Source: Fibrobacterota bacterium (GTDB lineage Bacteria; Fibrobacterota; Chitinivibrionia; Chitinivibrionales; FEN-1185). Taken from it: a stretch of DNA of 64,000 bases. A program made the translations under genes and the position numbers. The notes beneath the pieces are model-generated. The model did not search any database and was not told where the DNA came from. It saw nothing but the letters and a program-made list of their open reading frames with translations. The stretch lies in assembly GCA_003165595.1 (NCBI GenBank), contig PLWQ01000040.1:118182-182181 (forward strand). Direction: 5' to 3'. This document shows positions 63,938 through 64,000 of this stretch, piece after piece (within the stretch, counting starts at the first letter, position 1; every line of letters starts with the position of its first letter).

Positions 63938-64000
63938 CTAATCTCTTAAGCCGGCAATGAACGTGTTTGCAAATGCGGAAAGTCATGATTGAGCGCGTTG

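Overview
The window looks like a chromosomal segment of a Fibrobacterota-type bacterium (Fibrobacter/Chitinivibrionia lineage, possibly uncultured). The evidence is a protein ending in the Fibrobacter succinogenes major paralogous domain (48701-50800), a 936-residue lipoprotein resembling a Fibrobacter-specific paralogous family (32517-35327), many secreted proteins sharing a FlgD/T9SS-like C-terminal module, several predicted outer-membrane barrels, and a compact primary-type sigma factor without region 1.1. No rRNA operon, prophage or CRISPR array is visible. The taxonomic placement is an inference from family recognition.

Layout. 1-5461: end of a B12/radical-SAM gene, a small membrane protein, an OmpA-like porin, a nitroreductase and two secreted proteins of unknown role. 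5475-7790: a mosaic patch with an orphan IS3-type OrfA, an unpaired ParA ATPase behind a 36-bp palindrome, and a relic of a sorting domain. 7788-19991: outer-membrane/secreted proteins interleaved with two GT-C-like membrane proteins (one frameshifted at a C8 tract) and an FkbM methyltransferase. 20393-29215: a VIT-domain secreted protein, a hybrid histidine kinase, a beta-propeller lipoprotein and a CE2-like esterase. 29297-36857: sigma factor, methyltransferase, the large formylglycine-type lipoprotein and a Fic protein. 37155-45834: housekeeping block on the minus strand (tRNA-Arg, radA, then the tight run yicC-rpoZ-coaBC-udg-dnaB-mlaE-mlaF, the last four joints overlapping or nearly so). 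46340-62737: polysaccharide-oriented secreted enzymes (CE1-like esterase, GH64 glucanase, beta-helix protein, GH2 protein), a PAS-only sensor and a CnoX-like thioredoxin. 62894-64000: AT-rich toxin-antitoxin pair in what looks like an integron gene cassette, bounded by an attC-like site and a second matching core site, next to clustered palindromes.

How it fits together. The secreted enzymes suggest a plant- or microbial-polysaccharide degrader that exports cargo through a C-terminal-signal system such as T9SS. Two of these genes (48701 and 57282) share a conserved upstream element of about 90 bp, suggesting co-regulation. The most unusual items are the integron-like mazEF cassette, an Mla lipid-transport ATPase fused to a degenerate GGDEF domain, the palindrome before the solitary ParA, and a family of 68-bp dispersed repeats. 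Starts were moved inward from the longest open frame wherever a Shine-Dalgarno sequence or signal peptide indicated it.
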